Source: Microvelia longipes
Lineage: Eukaryota; Arthropoda; Insecta; Hemiptera; Veliidae
Assembly: GCA_018340805.1 (NCBI GenBank)
Contig: JACMZG010001870.1
Location: forward strand, 45,401,394 to 45,465,393
Reading direction: 5' to 3'
Length of the DNA: 64,000 bases
The first letter of the stretch is position 1, and each line of letters opens with the position of its first letter. Under the pieces are notes generated by a model that did no database searches, was not told where the DNA came from, and saw only the letters and a program-made list of their open reading frames with translations. Shown here in pieces: positions 24,661 through 39,100 of this stretch. Position numbers and translations under genes: made by a program.

Positions 24661-25303
24661 GGTCATTCCATATCAAATCAACACACGTAAAAACATGTGA
24701 TATCTTCAATTGTAATATAATTTTGCTTTCAGGTAGGCATCATAGAAGTGACAAAAAACCTAGAATTTTGGCTCATTTGGTGCAGCCATATTGCCGCAGT
24801 AGGGTGGTGAATTTTCAAAAAATGTGATTTTTCTACATTTCTTTGATTACAAAAATGGCTGTATCTAAATTCTGCATATGATATGATTTTTATTTTGGCT
24901 GCGTTTAAAAGCTTAAAATTAGTATTTTCAAATAGATTCTACATACTTTTGGATAATTAGTCACAAGTTTATAGTATATGCAAATATAATATAAAAATGC
25001 TAATATCTCAAAAAGCCAATTTTTGAAATATTATTGAAAGTTCAAGTTTTTAAACGCCACCATAATAAAAATCATACCATATGTAGAATTTCGGATACAG
25101 CCATTTTTGTAGTCTAAGAAATGTTGAAAAATCACATTTTTTTGAAAATTCACCGCCCTATTGCGGCAATATAGCTGCACCAAATGAGCCAAAAATCTAG
25201 GTTTTTTCTTCCTTCCATAGTGCCTACCTGTCAGCCAAATTATATTAAAATCGGTGACAGCAATTACAAAAATGTACTTTTTTTGTGTTGATTTGACTCA
25301 GCA
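24661..25303. mobile_element. foldback element, about 640 bp, arms about 290 bp
   Basis: The left arm (..CCATATCAAATCAACACA.., TTGGCTCATTTGGTGCAGCC, AAAATGGCTGTATC) is mirrored by the right arm ending TGTGTTGATTTGACTCAG at 25302. Arms are about 80 percent alike by eye, with a short AT-rich loop near 24960-25010. It has no coding capacity. It is a non-autonomous foldback DNA transposon or a long-TIR MITE of unknown family. Confidence 0.85.
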
Positions 25304-25849
25304 ACATATCAGCATATTTCAGCATATTTGAGTGCATTTTAAATAAGTGCCTGGTTCTGCCAAATTTGATAAGTTTTGCAAATTTAAATTATTCAGCACC
25401 TTGAATAAAGAAAATGTTAGTTTTGAAAATATTTTTCAATGGTTAGCAAGTTAAAAATTAAACTCGTTTTAGCGAATTTCCTTTGGATAAAATAGCTAAT
25501 AATTCTTAAATTTAGGAAATGTTAACTTTATATAATATTTATATTTTACTGGTGACTTAAACGTTTATTTAAAAAAGATTTGTAAAGCTTAAATAGTTCG
25601 TGGAATTCTAAACTCTGGTTCACATAAACTGCTCACTGATTGTTTTCAAACCATTTTCAGCTGCAATGGATTTTCTGAAATAAAATAGAGAGAGTAAAAT
25701 CTCTGGTAAAATGAATAAATAAAAAGTAAAATTAAGCAAACGTAAGCGCACTTGAGCAAATTTTGGATTTGTTGGAATTACCCTAATTTATAGTCTAATG
25801 TTTATTTACTAAATGATGTTTATTTATTTCATATTTGTATAGACCTTTG

Positions 25850-25960
25850 GCTATTTGGCTGTGATCGTATGAGCACTGAATTTTAGGGCCTTGAGATCCG
25901 TGGTTCGCAGCCTGGGCTTGCTCTTAGTTTGTATGTATGGTGTTTTGTAATAAAAAAGAT
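25850..25960 (+). mobile_element. tRNA-like SINE fragment
   Basis: A TTGGCTGTGATCGTATGAGC A-box-like start and GTGGTTCGCAGCCTGG B box lie about 45 bases apart. A T/A-rich tail follows. It differs from SINE families A and B. Confidence 0.5.
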
Positions 25961-25969
25961 TTTGCCAAC

Positions 25970-26830
25970 ACTTCAGATATTACTTAGAGCATCCTCAAAT
26001 CAAAGTTGGGTAGAACATAGATATTATTACTAGAGGGGCTCTATTGGTTGAATTTTGAAACAAATAAAAATAATCGAACTATCTTCAATTATCAATTTAA
26101 GGTCTCTACCTGGCTACAGGCTTGGTTTCATACCTTTCAATGTATTGATATATCAAGATGAACCTAATGATGGGAAAAGTACCTTTTGCCGAAACGTCAT
26201 TAATTGTAAATAACATTGACCATTGATTATGTCTAACTTATTTTATTTATAAAGCCCTATTGTCACAGACTTTTACGTCTAAGGTGACAGTTCTTAGTTT
26301 GATTTGATCTTATTTTAAACATTTTAACGAGTTTAATGTAAAATATTTTATTAATTTATTTATAAAATATAAGAGGCGATGGCGCCCAGTGCATTCCAAC
26401 ACATAAATAAATATAGTTTTAAGCATGTAATGGTAGAAAAACTGGCTTTCAAACAAAATAAAGGCCATCCTCAGTACCGATGAGAAGATATTAAATTTTC
26501 CTTTTGAGTCTAGAAGATATTACATTAGAGACGAAATGCAGAGTCAGCATTTTAGTCTGCATTCAGTTATTTGATGACAAATAACCATAAGGAGTTAGTG
26601 TAAGGAAACAAATTTCAGTTTTATACCTCGGGATTTCATCGATAGCTTGACTAAACTTTAAAATCAAAACACAAACATTGTGCGGGAAGACGAAAACATT
26701 TGATTTATTATAACCTTAACTCACTCTTGGAGGAGGTTACACAGAGCCCCTGAGGACCCCAAAAAGATGTTTCAGGCCTCTTAATGTATTGACATATGCT
26801 ATGCCCCCTCTAGTATGTATCTCTATGCTT
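25970..26830 (+). mobile_element. retroelement-like repeat family P (two pieces)
   Basis: 25990-26280 and 26680-26830 match parts of the 9640-10230 repeat. A degenerate hammerhead-like core lies at 26164-26194: CTAATGA, an 8-bp stem with one mismatch (GGGAAAAG/CTTTTGCC), then GAAAC and GTC. No reverse transcriptase was seen. Confidence 0.4.
26704..26709 (-). terminator. candidate polyadenylation signal of the SLC26A11-like gene
   Basis: TTTATT on the + strand is AATAAA on the - strand, 290 bases past the stop codon. It lies inside a repeat, so use is uncertain. Confidence 0.25.
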
Positions 26831-26997
26831 AATACTATATTATAAATAATTTGGAGCAAGGTTAGGATCGATGAACTTCAGCAGTGTTAAAGATTTGTAG
26901 GCACCACGAAGACCACTGAAGAGCTCTCTTTTTGAAAACCATAATCTTAAAATTGTCACTTCTAAACAAAATTAAGAGGATTCTGCTCAAAAGAATT

Positions 26998-27195
26998 CTA
27001 GTTGATCAGTTGGTATACATGTTTCGATACATACCCATGCTTCTCAAGAAGATTGTCTAAGTCGTGATCATTATAATAAACGACAAAGTTCTTGGGTCGA
27101 ACTCCTTCAAATACAGCCATAACACTGCTCTTAACATTGTAGAAGAAAAGAGCTTGTTTTCTTCGGGAGAAATCTTTGCATAACATTTCAATAAC
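26998..27195 (-). CDS. SLC26A11-like exon 12 (C-terminal half of STAS, stop)
   Basis: It follows acceptor GTGCTTCAG and reads VIEMLCKDFSRRKQALFFYN ..FEGVRPKNFVVYYND, ending SKHVYQLIN and a stop at 27000-26998. Confidence 0.93.
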   Translation of the reverse strand, partial: VIEMLCKDFSRRKQALFFYNVKSSVMAVFEGVRPKNFVVYYNDHDLDNLLEKHGYVSKHVYQLIN

Positions 27196-30100
27196 CTGAA
27201 GCACAAAGGTAATATACAGATTGGGATTAGGATAATAGTAATTAGGCAGAGGTGATGAATCTTCCAGCAAGTAGGTTACGTCGTTAGGGCCTTTTTGTTA
27301 ACTCCCTTAGCTATCTTGTGGGTCCTAGTGTAGGCATTTTTAATAGCATTAACCTAAAACAAAACGTGCTACTCTGCCACCCTAAGCTTCCCCACTTTGG
27401 AAACCGTAAGGTCGGAACATATATTTTTTTATATAAGTTTAACTAATGAGGGTCCTAAATTTTGCATAGATACAGAATCTTTTACGAGTACCTGACATCG
27501 CACAAGATCGGAACCACCGCCTTAACGTCTATTTCATAGGACAAATCTGCACTGTCAGGATGGCAGATACACATGCTAACCATTATCCCTCTGGAACCCC
27601 TCCCCTACAGATATGGCATATAAGTGATTTGTATTCAAATTAAGCCGAATTTGAAACTGTAGATAACTTAAGTTTACTCAGAAGATTGGTTTTTTAGGCT
27701 ACATCAGGAGTTTAACTCATCTTTCTGTGTTTTCCTGTCTTCCTGTGTTTAACAAGGATCTTAAATAATGACCCGCTGTGTCGATTTTCCATGAACCTAA
27801 CATAATCTGGGTTTTGCGCCTATTGTTTATAACCTTGCTAGCGTAGGCATGTGCTTCTCTCGCTTACCAATTTAATACCTTCTTTAAAAAATCGACAGCT
27901 TTTGACTCTTCATTTGGTCTATTAAAAGCTATAATTAAGAATAAATTAGCGGATGTAATTCCTAACGTTACTGCAGCTTACCGAATACTACTGAGAATTC
28001 CAGTCTCGGTAGCAAGTTGTGAAAGAAGTTTTTCAAAACTTAAAATAAAAAAGCTATTTAAGAACCAAAATGAGCCAAGAGAGGTTGTCAATTATTTATT
28101 AAGAAGGCGTAGGTAAAAATATAAAAAAGTGTTAAGGCGTGGGTAAAAACATAAAAATAATGTTTAGAAGGCAAGGAAAAAATATTATTCACGCCATAAT
28201 CGGTCCCAAGCCCGATAAAGTGAACGGTTCTACGGTTGGCAAAAATACATTTTTAGGGGGTAATAAATGTTGGGGCATCGCTAACCTTGTTTGCCCTTGC
28301 AAAAAATACTTATCTACGCCACTGCAGCTTAGAGAGAAAGAGTTACTCAACCTTGGCAGCTGTGAAATCTGCTCCGTAAATGTAAGAGCAATCAATAACG
28401 ACAGGAACTCCTTGCTTGATACTGTGCTTGGTGACTAAACCACTCACGTAATCCACGCTAGGAAATACCAGACATCTATCCGGTGTTAGGAGTAAGTACT
28501 CTACTCCGTTCCGGCTCTGAAAAAGTAACAGAAAAGTTCAGGTACATGAAATAGCCCTTGCTTCTTGTAGTAAGGAATTAGTAGATATTTAAAAAAAGCT
28601 CAATAATTACTTTCTCCTTAATAAAGAAAATGTTAATTTATGGGCAATAAAGAACAGATTTTTATTTACTGAAACTTACTTCCATATATTATAGGTAAGT
28701 TATAATGATATGTACTTCCTCTATGATAACTGTCTAAGGCAAGATATGACAGTACTTCCTCTATTACTAAGGATATGCACAGTTCTTCTCTATACTAGGA
28801 TACACGTCTTTCCTCTTATACTAGATATGCACAGTATTCCACTATACTAAGGTATGCACAGTACTTCTCTATACTATACCAGACATTATCCGGTCACTAC
28901 TAAGGAATGGTTCTTCCTCTATACTAAGTACAAGTACTTCCACTATACCTAAGGAATGCACAGTACTCCTCTATACTAAGGATATACACAGTACTTCCTC
29001 TATACTAAGGAATGCAAGTTCTTCCTCTATTAAGATATGCACAATCCTCTATACTAAGGATGACAGTACTTCCTCTATACTAAGGATATATCCAGCTTCC
29101 TCTAACTAGATATGACAGCTTCCTTATTAAGGATTGAGTCACTATCTCTATCTAAGGATCAGTTCTTCCTTTACTAACTACGGATACTTCCTTATGCACG
29201 TTCTTCCTCATACTCGGATATGCTCAGTACTCTCCTCTATACTTAGGAATGCCAGTTCTTCCTCCATACTCGATCCACTTAGTCTCTCTATATACTAATG
29301 TGCACAGTATCCTCTATACAGGATATGCACAGTTTCCTTATACTAGGAATGCACAGTACTTCTCTATACGATATGAAAGTTTCTTCCTCTAATACTAGGT
29401 TCACAGTACTTCCTCTATACAAGGGATATGCACAGTACTTCCTTAATACAACAAGGATAAGGCTAACTTCCTCTATACTCAGATATGCACAGTTCTCCTC
29501 TAATACTAAGGATATGATACAGGTACTTCCTCTATACTAAGGATATGCACAGTATTCCTCTATACTAAGGACATGTCACAGTACTTCCTCTATACTAAGG
29601 ATAGCACAGTACTTCCTCTATACTAAGGATAATGCACAGTACTTCCTCTTACCTAGGATATGCACAGTTATCCTCTATACTAAGGATATGCACAGAACTT
29701 TCCTCTATACTAAGGATATGCACGTTCTTCCTCTATACTAAGGATATGCAACAGTACTTTCCTCTATACTCAAGGGATATGCACAGTATTCTTCCTCTAT
29801 ACTAAAGATATGCACATACTTCCTCTATACTAAGGATATGCACAGTACTTCCTCTATACTAAGATATGCCACAGTACTCCTCTATAACTATAACGGATAT
29901 ATGCCAGTAACTTCCTCTATATACTAAGGATATGCACATAGACACTTCCTCTATTACTAACTAGGATATGCACAGTTCTTCCTCTATACTAAGGACTATG
30001 ACACTAAGGATATACTACTTCCTCTATACTAAGGATATGCTATACAGATTCCTCTATACTAAAGGATATCACATACTTTCTCCTCTATACACTATAAATA

Positions 30101-33100
30101 AGGATGATGCACAGTACTTCCTCTATACTAAGGATATGCACAGTACTTCCTCTATACTAAGGATAACATGACATACTTCCTCTATACTACACGGGATAAT
30201 GCACAGACTTCTCTATACAAGGCATATGCACATACTCCCTTATCTAGGATATGCACAGTACTTCCTCTATACTAAGATATGCACACACGTACTTCCTCTA
30301 TACTAAGGATATGCACGGTACCTACTCCACAGTACTTTCTCTATACTAAGGATATGCACAGTACTTCCTCTATACTAAGGATATGCACAGTACCTTCCTC
30401 TATACTAAGGATATCACAGTATACTCTATACTAAGGATATGCACAGTTCTTCCTCTATACAGAGTACTTCCTCTATACTAAGGAATATGCACAGTACTTC
30501 TCCTCTATATCTAAGGATATGCACAGTACTTCCCTATACTAATCTATAGCACGATACTTCCTCTATACTAAGGATATGCACAGTTTACTTCCTCTATACT
30601 AAGGATATGGCTACCACTTCTTCCTCTATACTAAGGATATGCACCAACAGTTTCTTCCTCTATAAATATACAGGATATGCACAGTACTTCCTCTATACTA
30701 AGGATATGCACAGTCTTCCTCTATACTAGGATACTGCACAGGTACTTCCTCTATACTAAAGATAGCAGACTACTACCTAAGGATATGCACAGTACTTCCT
30801 CTATACTAAGGATATGCACAGTACTTCCTCTATACTAAAGATATCCACAGTACTTCCTCTATACTAAGGATATGCACAGTACTAAGGAAATATTAACCTC
30901 TTAATACTAAGGATATGCACGTACTTCCTCTATACTAAGGATATGCACAGTACTTCCTCTATACCTAAGGATATGCACAGTACTTCCTCTATACTAAAGG
31001 ATATGCACAGTTCTTCCTCTATACTAAGGATATGCACAGTTCTTCCTCTATCAACTAAGGATATGCTCAGTACTTCCTCTATACTAAGGATATGCACGGG
31101 TTCTTCCTCTATACTAAGGATAACCACCTCCTTCCTCTATACCAACTAAACCATCCTCTAACCACTCTAACTAACTCTATACCCACAGTTACTTCTCTAT
31201 ATAGGATATGCACAAGTACTTCCTCTATATAAGGATATAAGATATGCACAGTTCTTCCTCTATACTAAGGATATGCACAGTATTCCTCTATACTAAGGAT
31301 ATGCAACAGTCTCTCCTCTATACCTAAAGATATCCACAGTACTTCCTCTATATAAGGATACGCACAGTTCACTTCCTCTATACTAATGATAATCTTTCAC
31401 AGATGCACAGACTTCCTCTATACTAAAGATATGCACATACTTCCACTATACTAAGGATAATTGCACAGTTCTTCCTCTATACTAAGGATATGCACAGTTC
31501 TTCCTCTATACTAAGGATATATGCACACTAACTTCCTCCCTCTACTAAGGATATGCAAACAGTTCTTTCCTACTATACTAAGGATATGCACAGTACTCAC
31601 TCCTCTATATATAAAGGATATGGATATGCACAGTACTTCTCTATACTAACGGATATGCACAGTACTCTCCTCTATACTAAGGATATGCCACAGTTACTTC
31701 CTCTAACTAAAGATATGCACAATACTTCCTCTTATATATAGGATATGCACAAGTAACTTATCCTCTATACTAAGGATATGCACAGTACTCTTCCCTATTA
31801 CTATAAGGATATGCACAGTACTTCCTCTATTACTAAGGATATGCACAGTACTTCTCTATACTAGGATATGCACAGTTCTTCCTCTTACTAAGGATATGCA
31901 CGAGTACTTCTCATATACTAAGGAAATATGCAAACAGTTCTTCCTCTATACTAAGGATATATGCACAGTTCTTCCTCTATAACTAAAGGATATGCACAGT
32001 TTACTATAAGCCTCTATACTAAGGATATGCACAGTTCTCACTTCCTCTATACTAAGGAAATGCACGCAAAGATATGTACTTCCTCTATACTAAAAGGATA
32101 CTGCACAGTACATTCTAACCTCTCTACTAGATACTAAGTACTTCCTCTATAACTAACAAGATATGCACGGCTATATTAATGAAAGATATGCAAGTACTTC
32201 CTCTATCACTAAGGATCTGCACAGTTTCCTCTAATACAAGGATATGCACGTTCATCTCCTCATACTAAGGGATATGCACATTCTTCCTCTATATAAGGAT
32301 ATGCACAGTCTTCCTCTATTAAGATATGCACAGTACTTCCTCTATACTAAGGATATGCACAGTACTTCCTCTATACTAAGGATATGCACAGTACCTATAG
32401 TTCTTCCTCTAATACTAAGGATATGCTATGCTTTACTCCTTCTATACTAAAGGATATGCTATCCAGTTTCTTCCTCTATACTAAGGATATGCAAGGTCTT
32501 CCTCTATACTAAGGATATTGTACAGGAGATATGCACAGCTATAACTAAGTATTCTTCTCTATACTAAGTAGGCACAATCACTTCCTCTATACTAAGGATA
32601 TGCACAGTAACTCCCTACTATACTAAGGATATGCACAGTACTTCCTCTATACTAAAGGATACGCTTCTATACTAAGGTATGGCGTACTTCCTATACTAGA
32701 TATGCACAGTCTTCCTCTATAACACCTAAAGGATATGCACAGTACTTTCCCTCCTATACTAAGGATATGCCAGTACTTCCTCTATACTAAGATATCACAG
32801 TTCTTCCTCTATACTAAGGATATGACCTCTTCCTCTACTAAGGATATGCATGTCTTCCTCTATACTAAGATATGCACAGTCTTTCCTCTATACTATAGGA
32901 TATAAGCACAGTCTTCCTATATAAATAATGTCTTCCTCTATACTAAGTATGCACAGGTACTTCCTCTATACTAAGGATATGCACAGTACTTCCTCTATAC
33001 TAAGGATATGCACAGTACTTCCTCTATACTAAGGATATGCACAGTACTTCCTCTATACTAAAGATATCACAGTTCTTCCTCTATATCCTATACTGCACAG

Positions 33101-36100
33101 ATCCCCCTTTACTCAGGAATGCACAGTACTTCCTCTTACTAGGATCTGCAAGTATTCTCTATACTAAGGATATGCACAGTATCTTCCTCTATACTAAGGA
33201 TATGCACAGAACTTTCCTCTATACTAAAGGATATGCACAGGATAGTACGACAGTACTTTCACTATACAAGGATTAGTACTTCCCTATACTAAGGATATAC
33301 ACAGTAGTTCTACTATACTAGGATATGGCACAGCACTTTCCTATTCTAAGGATATGCACAGTACTTCACTATACTAAGGATATGCACAGTACTTCCTCTA
33401 TACTATCCCAGTACTCAAACAGCTCATCATATGAAGGAGCTCTTCATATGAGCCCTTCATATGAAGGGCTCCACTTTGGATAGGCTGACTATGCGTTTTC
33501 TTTATAATTTCCGATATATTTTCAGAACAATTTGGTTTGAAGTAGTACAAAATGAGACATATTTTTTAGGCCTGGCTTTTAGACGGTTAGGCTCACTGCT
33601 CAGTCTAGTTCGTGAGCGTCTCTTGCATCCCCAAAGATCGTGTGCATAAACCTCTCTAAAGCTATGAACTAAGAGCCAAAGTTTCGCGTATTTGTTTTTT
33701 TATTTTACCTTCTGGATTTCCATTTTGATTTTAGGTCTAGCAGCGTGATATAAAATAGAAATAAGGTTGATCCCAATGCCAATTAGAATACCTAACTCTA
33801 GTCTAAGGCCTAGGCAAGCAACTAGAGTCACAATCCAAGGGATCAAGTCAGTTCCTGTAACACAAAGTCAGATATGTTGCTTTTAAGTATGTCAGATATT
33901 ATAAGATCAAGTTATATTTTGCTTGAAGAACATTATCAATTTGTATCTTATACAGATTAAATCTAAATATTAGAAATTCTCATAATGTAAGAATCACTCA
34001 CGTTTTGATTTCCAAATAGGATAGACGAGACGAACTTCGATCATGAATATAACAGCAGCTATGATTATACCAGCTAATACTGATTTAGGAATGTAATAGA
34101 AGCAGGGAGTGAAGAATAGCAAAGCTACAATTACTAGTACACCTGAAAATTATATTAAAAATCTACAGTACATACGATGCAAAGATGAAAAGTCTGTGGA
34201 AAGAAGAATGGAAAAGTTTGTTTCAGTCTAGAACCAATCAAATGCTGCTTTTAAACCTATAATTATAAATTAAAATGCCAAAACGAGTTTCAACGCAATT
34301 CTGGACATTTACAAACAAATTAACCATATAGGCCGTAATTTTCTATCTCAAGCGGAGTCCAGAAGCAACTAGACTAATTTTGCTATAACTATGCTCTAAG
34401 ACTATACGTAATTAAACAAAATGGGGTACGGGGTACCTCGGAACTTTCTCCATCATATCGGATTGGCTACGCTCATCCTCCCTGCATCGGATTCGCTACG
34501 CTCATCCTAACTGCTTCGGACTCGCTTCGCTCGTCCTCAGAATATAAAATTCACCAAAAATCTATACTGCAACATGTCTTCTGATTCGCTTCGCTCGTCC
34601 TCAGATAGTAAATGCATCCGTTTCATTCTCAGCGATCACCCATACAGCACTGACCACGCTCAATGCTAACTTAAGTTTTATGATCCAACCAAAAGTTATG
34701 GATATACTTATCGTATTAAAACGAAACTTAGTGTACTTATTTATTAAGTAAAGGTAACTAAATTTCAACTCAATTGAATTTAAAGAATGTACACAAGTCA
34801 CTTAATAAAAATTTAACGAATATGTTAGTCTTGTACATGGCTACAAGCGTGGCAAATTTTCAATAATATCGCATCATTTTTCCGCGTTTTATGATTGTTC
34901 GAAATTTTTGCTGTCATTATTGTGGGTTAATGACGTCAAAAAATATTTTCCGAATAGCACAATATCCGAATAGCAGTAGACTGCTTTTTGTACAAAGTTT
35001 CAACTCTCCGATGATAGCACACACACACACAAACACACACACACACACACACACATACAAACAGAAAACTTTGAGAAAACCACTCAGGAGGCCTCAAAAA
35101 CACCTAAAACAGATAATTCCGATTTCATCTTGGTTTCGAATTTTTTTGCACACAAAACTTTTCCTATATACCTACGATATAAATGTAAAAAATGAGCTTA
35201 AATGAAAAAGTAAAAAATAACTAAAAATATTGATCCATTAAGATAGATCCAATATCTTTCAGTGGGTATCACCGAGGACAATAGATGTATTGATATTGAT
35301 AATAACATTTAATTTAAAGAAATCAATTCTGTCAATTTAAAATCGACAGAATCCTACAAAATTTGTAGGAACTTAAAGATTTCACTAGTTCCACTCACCT
35401 CTCCGTTGCAGTGGATCTGTGGTGACAGCAATATTGAAACCTTCTCACTTACCCACTTACCAAGCTACAAGCTTCCCCTTTTAGCAGGAGCTGTCTTCTT
35501 CCCTTCCACTCTTTAACTAACCACAGACCCACCTAAGTTAAACCAACCGATGGATTCTCAGTTGAATTGATAATGACAAGCCGATTAGGTTTACTCTTGT
35601 AATGGACTTCCATGTGATTAAATTAAATACTACTTTAACTCATATTGGGTTACATCCTCTAATATCTTACCAGTGTAGAGTGAGCCAAGAGGGGTTTTGA
35701 CTCCTGATGAATTATTAACAGCACTTCTCGACAAGGAACCACTTCCTGGGAAACCCTGTACGAACGAGTTTCCTATGTTACATAACCCTATGGCTATTAG
35801 TTCTTGCGTTGCATCAACTGACTTTCCGTTCGCTAAAATTAAAAGACATAAAATTATAAAAAAGAAATGTGACATGATAAAGGACGGATAAGGAACTACC
35901 AATTCTCACTTTATTCAAAGATACAAATATGTTGTGGAACTATATTTGTACCTAATGCACTGGAACTCGTACTTTTATGACGCCATGGAACGTAAGGTTT
36001 CTCTCAAGATTTTTACCTAAACCTAAAAAATATTTAATCCCTCAATACAGGTATAATTCTGAAAAGTTATTAGGTGTCGCTTCATTATGAAAACTGTGTT

Positions 36101-39100
36101 CTAACCGTACCTCTTACAAAAATATCCATATGGATATTGTTTTGTGAGAGACAATATAATTACTTTCATCTGGTATTATTCAGGAGGGCAAATTTCAATC
36201 TGTCATTCGAGGCCTACCGTCTTAATTTTGCATCCTTAACCAATCTACTAAACTACTAATCTATCTTTCCAAAAACCACTTACTTATATGGTAAAAAACT
36301 CCCCGCCAAGTCTTTGGTTCAAAAAAGTAGGGAAATCAACTTTTCTGTCCCGCCAAGTCATGTCTGTATTGGGTAGAGACTGTCATAGGCGTTTCAAAGT
36401 GAAGTTGCAAGGTTCGCAATAGTTAAGGACCCTATTTGCATTGAGAGACAACCATCAGTTTCTCCACCTAGGCGGAAAGTCAGCGGTGTGAACGAATTTT
36501 ACATTTTCTTTTGCTATATTTTGAAATATCAAACAATTCAGGTGTTCGTGGAGATTAATCATAACAGATTTTAGCAGTTGTCAATATTGCAGCAGTTTTA
36601 CTTACCTGCATAGATCCAGGAGTATACAAAAGAAATGAATGAATAAATGAAAAAGCAGGAAGAATCAGAATAAGAAGTCGTCAAAAATGCCATTTTCAAA
36701 TCTCTTTTTCTCCACTTCTGATAGGCCGATTTGGATGTTTTTTTTTTATCTACAAGGCACGCCCTTTAAAGATATTATAATATTATTTATGTACCTATAG
36801 CCGTTTTCACGCTACAGACCCTCAAAAACCCTACTTTCTTTTGTACAGTATAATATACACTGGCAGCATAAGTAGATTTTTAACTTTTTTTACTGACTAA
36901 GCGGGGTATTTTTACTTTTCTTCTTGACTAGGCGAGGCGGAACGCTGCTGCGTCCCTAAATCGAAAGATTTGTTAGTCGTACATAATTTAAACACCATAA
37001 AGTAAATTGAGAACTTACCAAATGCTTTACATATAGCTATATTCTCCAGTAGAGCAATTAACGGAAGTACAAACACTCCAGAACCCATTTCTGAACACAT
37101 TTCGAGAAAACCAACTGTAACGTTTCCTCTTTCGATGCTGAATGGTGGTAGCATCACATCGGGAAGTCCTGGTGGAACTTCACCTGAAGATTAGCATTTA
37201 AAACAGATTAGATAATAATTTACATATGCTGAATAACTTGGAGAGCAATCTTTATTGCAATCAAGGCTCATCCAGGATTGAAGAAGGTGAAATCTAAATA
37301 AGAAGAAAAAGGAGATGAATATAAAAGGGAACAGAAAAAAATACGAGATTGTAGACCCTTATTATGCATACAATTAGTTTAATTTACTTATACGAAGTTA
37401 CTCAGTGATAAATTCAAGAGATGGAAGAGATGTCTACTAGATCTAATAGAGATGGCCTTGATTTAGAACTTAAATGTAATTTAATTTTTCTGTCATTTTT
37501 GCTTCCTCTTTTATAGGTGTAGAGTTATTTTAAGTCTACATAATTCCAGTTTTGTAAGGAGACACGAGTAGTGTTTATTGACAGATATCATAGCAGGGGT
37601 AACCAGTGGAGTACACTGGTGACCCACTCCAACCACTGGTGACACTGTGATACTGTGGTACACTCCAACCACATAAAGAGATGTTTGTACTCACCAATAA
37701 TTTTAAAAGGTGGTTTCTGGCCATCCGAAGCATAAATATAACCGATGACTCCACCTAATATAACGAGTATAGCGTTTCTAGACGTGGCGATCAACCACAT
37801 GGTTTTATTAAACCAAATCTGCCACGGCTTTCTGTAGCCTTCTTTACCCAGGTGAATATCTGTTAGTTTCTAAAAGACAAACATTTACAGAGATAATTGC
37901 GTTTGTTAAGTGTGTTGTTGTAAGTATATTAAGTTCTAATTACAAGTAGAAACATATAAAATTTCTCAATATTTTTAACATCGATGAATATCCTAAGGTA
38001 TCTTTTAGGTTAACTCTTATTTACTTATTACTTATTTACTAAGCGTGGCCAAATTTACTGTCATGAAAGATAGGAAATCTGGAATGTAGAAGCGTATGTG
38101 ATGTCATATGGCTGGCTCGAGGAGTCGTTATAAAACGATTATTGTATCAGTTAGCAGAACAGATGCAAGATTTACATAATTTTTCGGAAGGTTTTCACAA
38201 AACGCAAGATTTCCACATAATTTATCTTAAAAAAAGCTTATTCAAGCGAGTTAATTTACTTCAATAGATCTTTTACCTTCTTGGCATGGGGCGCCAGAAT
38301 TTATAATCTTTTTGAGTTAATTATAAGTCACGGCTCTTCTGTGGATTAGACGTAAAATGCCTGCACTAGGATTCATAAGACAGAACACTATCTTATATCT
38401 AAAGGAGTCAGCAAAAAGGGCCCTACTACGTGGCCTACTTGCTAGGTGGTTTAACACCTCTCCTTAATTATTATCTTAATTGTAAGTTATTTGATATAAT
38501 ATTAATATCGAATGACCTTCAGCATTAATCTAATTATTTCGAAGAGTCGTATTATTATCATACTATATTATTAAGGACATAATTCCAGTTTACAACTAAT
38601 TAGCTATGAATGTCGATTACCCTCATAAGAAGAAGTATAATGATACATATAAGTCCCATTATCGTGTCATATAATTGAGTATTGGATATGTCCTGGGATA
38701 TCTCAGTGATCATTTCAACTAGAGTTGCACCTCCACCTCTTATCCCTAGGATATCCTTTATTTGTGAAAAAATAATAAGGATCGCTACAGCTGCTGTAAA
38801 TCCTGACGAAACCGGTCCAGAAACGAAATCTATTATGATACCTGAATAAAAAACCAAAATGGTTTAATACATTTAATACAAATGTACATAACCAAAATGT
38901 GGTTATGTATATAGCGGTTTAATATTCTTGGTTAAAGTTGGACTTTAACCAAGAATGCGACTTTATGAACGGAGAAGCGTTATTGTGAAATACTTTTGTA
39001 GGCGTTTTACTTCAGGGGCGTCATCTTTTGGGGAGATAAAGCAATAAAACCAACATAAGCCAATGTCAAGATGGATTCTGCGTTTGTAATTTCTTTGCTT

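Noticed and set aside
29298..33276. Many 60-80-codon frames (MHSTSSILR.. and similar)
   Set aside because: They are readings of the 29-bp satellite in an intron and change frame at each indel.
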